Of a stretch of 58,349 nucleotides of DNA, positions 57,967 through 58,349 are shown in pieces. The stretch's first letter is position 1. Every line of letters begins with the position of its first letter. Origin of the DNA: Christensenella sp034926635 (GTDB lineage Bacteria > Bacillota > Clostridia > Christensenellales > Christensenellaceae). Location of the stretch: assembly GCA_034926635.1 (NCBI GenBank), contig JAYFQX010000023.1, forward strand, positions 1 through 58,349. Reading direction: 5' to 3'. Below the pieces are notes generated by a model. That model was given only the letters and a program-made list of their open reading frames with translations, was not told where the DNA came from and did not search any database. The translations under genes were made by a program, and so were the position numbers.

Positions 57967-58349
57967 ATGAAAAGAAAATTAATTGCGGTATTAATTTCTG
58001 CGCTTATGATTGTAACGATGTTGCCTGCCATAGCAATGGCGCAATCGGATGTAATTTCGTCTTATACGCCAACAGTATCATTCCGCGAGACATCTTTAAC
58101 AGGAGATACCGCTGATTATGCGGGAACCTATAAAGAATTGGGAATCGGATTTAACGCGGAGACAAACACTGTCACGATTCCGACAGGAGAAATTGCATAT
58201 TCAGATCTCATGAAACACGGCGATAATTACTATGTAGGCTTGGCTTTCGCAAAACCGGAAGGCGCGACACAGGTAAAAATCACCAGCGATCTGGCGCAGT
58301 ATCCTGCCCCGATTTCTTTGGAACAGGATGGGAAGAGTGTTGTAAACGG
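57967..58349 (+). CDS. N-terminal part of a secreted or surface protein, cut by the window end
   Basis: ATG at 57967, preceded by GGGAGGAAG, opens 127 codons to the window edge with no stop. The first 26 residues are a clear signal peptide (MKRKLIAVLISALMIVTMLP, then AIAMA) with cleavage likely after AMA. The mature part, with repeated Thr/Tyr/Gly-rich strands (GLAFAKPEGATQVKITSDL), looks like an exported beta-rich domain. No family is recognised from this portion. Confidence 0.8.
   Translation, partial: MKRKLIAVLISALMIVTMLPAIAMAQSDVISSYTPTVSFRETSLTGDTADYAGTYKELGIGFNAETNTVTIPTGEIAYSDLMKHGDNYYVGLAFAKPEGATQVKITSDLAQYPAPISLEQDGKSVVN

Noticed and set aside
1..58349. CRISPR arrays, insertion sequences, rRNA genes and prophage modules
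   Set aside because: No regularly spaced repeats, transposase-like proteins, rRNA sequence or phage structural genes were seen. The XRE regulator alone is not evidence of a prophage.

Overview
The window looks like a chromosomal segment of a Gram-positive anaerobe of the Clostridia (Bacillota). The evidence is a pyruvate:ferredoxin oxidoreductase, RbsABC-type importers with lipoprotein binding proteins, an LPxTG-type surface protein, Shine-Dalgarno sites of the AGGAGG type before most genes, sigma-A-like promoters, and U-tailed terminators. A placement near Christensenellales is only a guess. There is no rRNA, CRISPR array, transposase or integrase. One tRNA, Arg(CCU), was found.

Layout. 1-141: tail of an unidentified gene. 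0.5-4.2 kb: sugar ABC importer (ATPase, permease, binding protein). 4.6-9.7 kb: four-gene 2-oxoacid/acetoin dehydrogenase complex (E1 alpha, E1 beta, E2, and an E3 with its own lipoyl domain). 9.8-10.6 kb: NUDIX hydrolase and ArsC/Spx-like protein. 10.7-15.9 kb: surface-protein island with a decayed anchor fragment, an LPATG protein, a 65-residue protein and a large LuxR/MalT-like activator. A 17-bp box is shared by its two promoters. 16.4 kb: tRNA-Arg. 16.5-26.9 kb: branched-chain amino acid operon ilvB-ilvN-ilvC-ilvD-leuA-cimA-leuC-leuD, headed by an unlisted 36-residue Ile/Val/Leu-rich leader peptide and an attenuator. 27-31.2 kb, minus strand: GNAT-DUF3781 fusion, CLC transporter, tyrA and hisC. 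31.3-37.7 kb: 3-methyladenine glycosylase, Zn-dependent phospholipase C-like protein, nifJ and a DEAD-box helicase with a terminator hairpin in its leader.

37.8-46.1 kb is the most distinctive locus. A LacI-family regulator carries a second, C-terminal sugar-binding module homologous to the binding protein encoded in the next operon. That operon encodes a TIM-barrel isomerase/epimerase, the binding protein, a Gfo/Idh/MocA dehydrogenase, an ABC ATPase and a permease. TTTACGTAAA palindromes sit in the same position relative to the -10 box at the regulator promoter and the operon promoter, each with a second copy 82-92 bp upstream. This suggests autoregulated, looped repression with two ligand inputs.

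46.1-50.3 kb: nitroreductase, ProB-like kinase, alpha/beta hydrolase and MFS transporter. 50.5-56.6 kb: a YbaK-type deacylase, then a minus-strand dTDP-rhamnose operon (rmlA, C, B, D) with two glycosyltransferases and a second YbaK-type deacylase. 56.8-58.3 kb: small membrane protein, XRE regulator, a 31-bp perfect inverted repeat, a 50-residue protein and the start of a secreted protein cut by the window edge.

Functionally, the two importers and the dehydrogenases feed sugar and C4/C3 carbon to pyruvate. PFOR and the lipoyl complex oxidise 2-oxoacids or acetoin. The ilv/leu/cim operon draws on pyruvate for branched-chain amino acids, with isoleucine probably made by the citramalate route.
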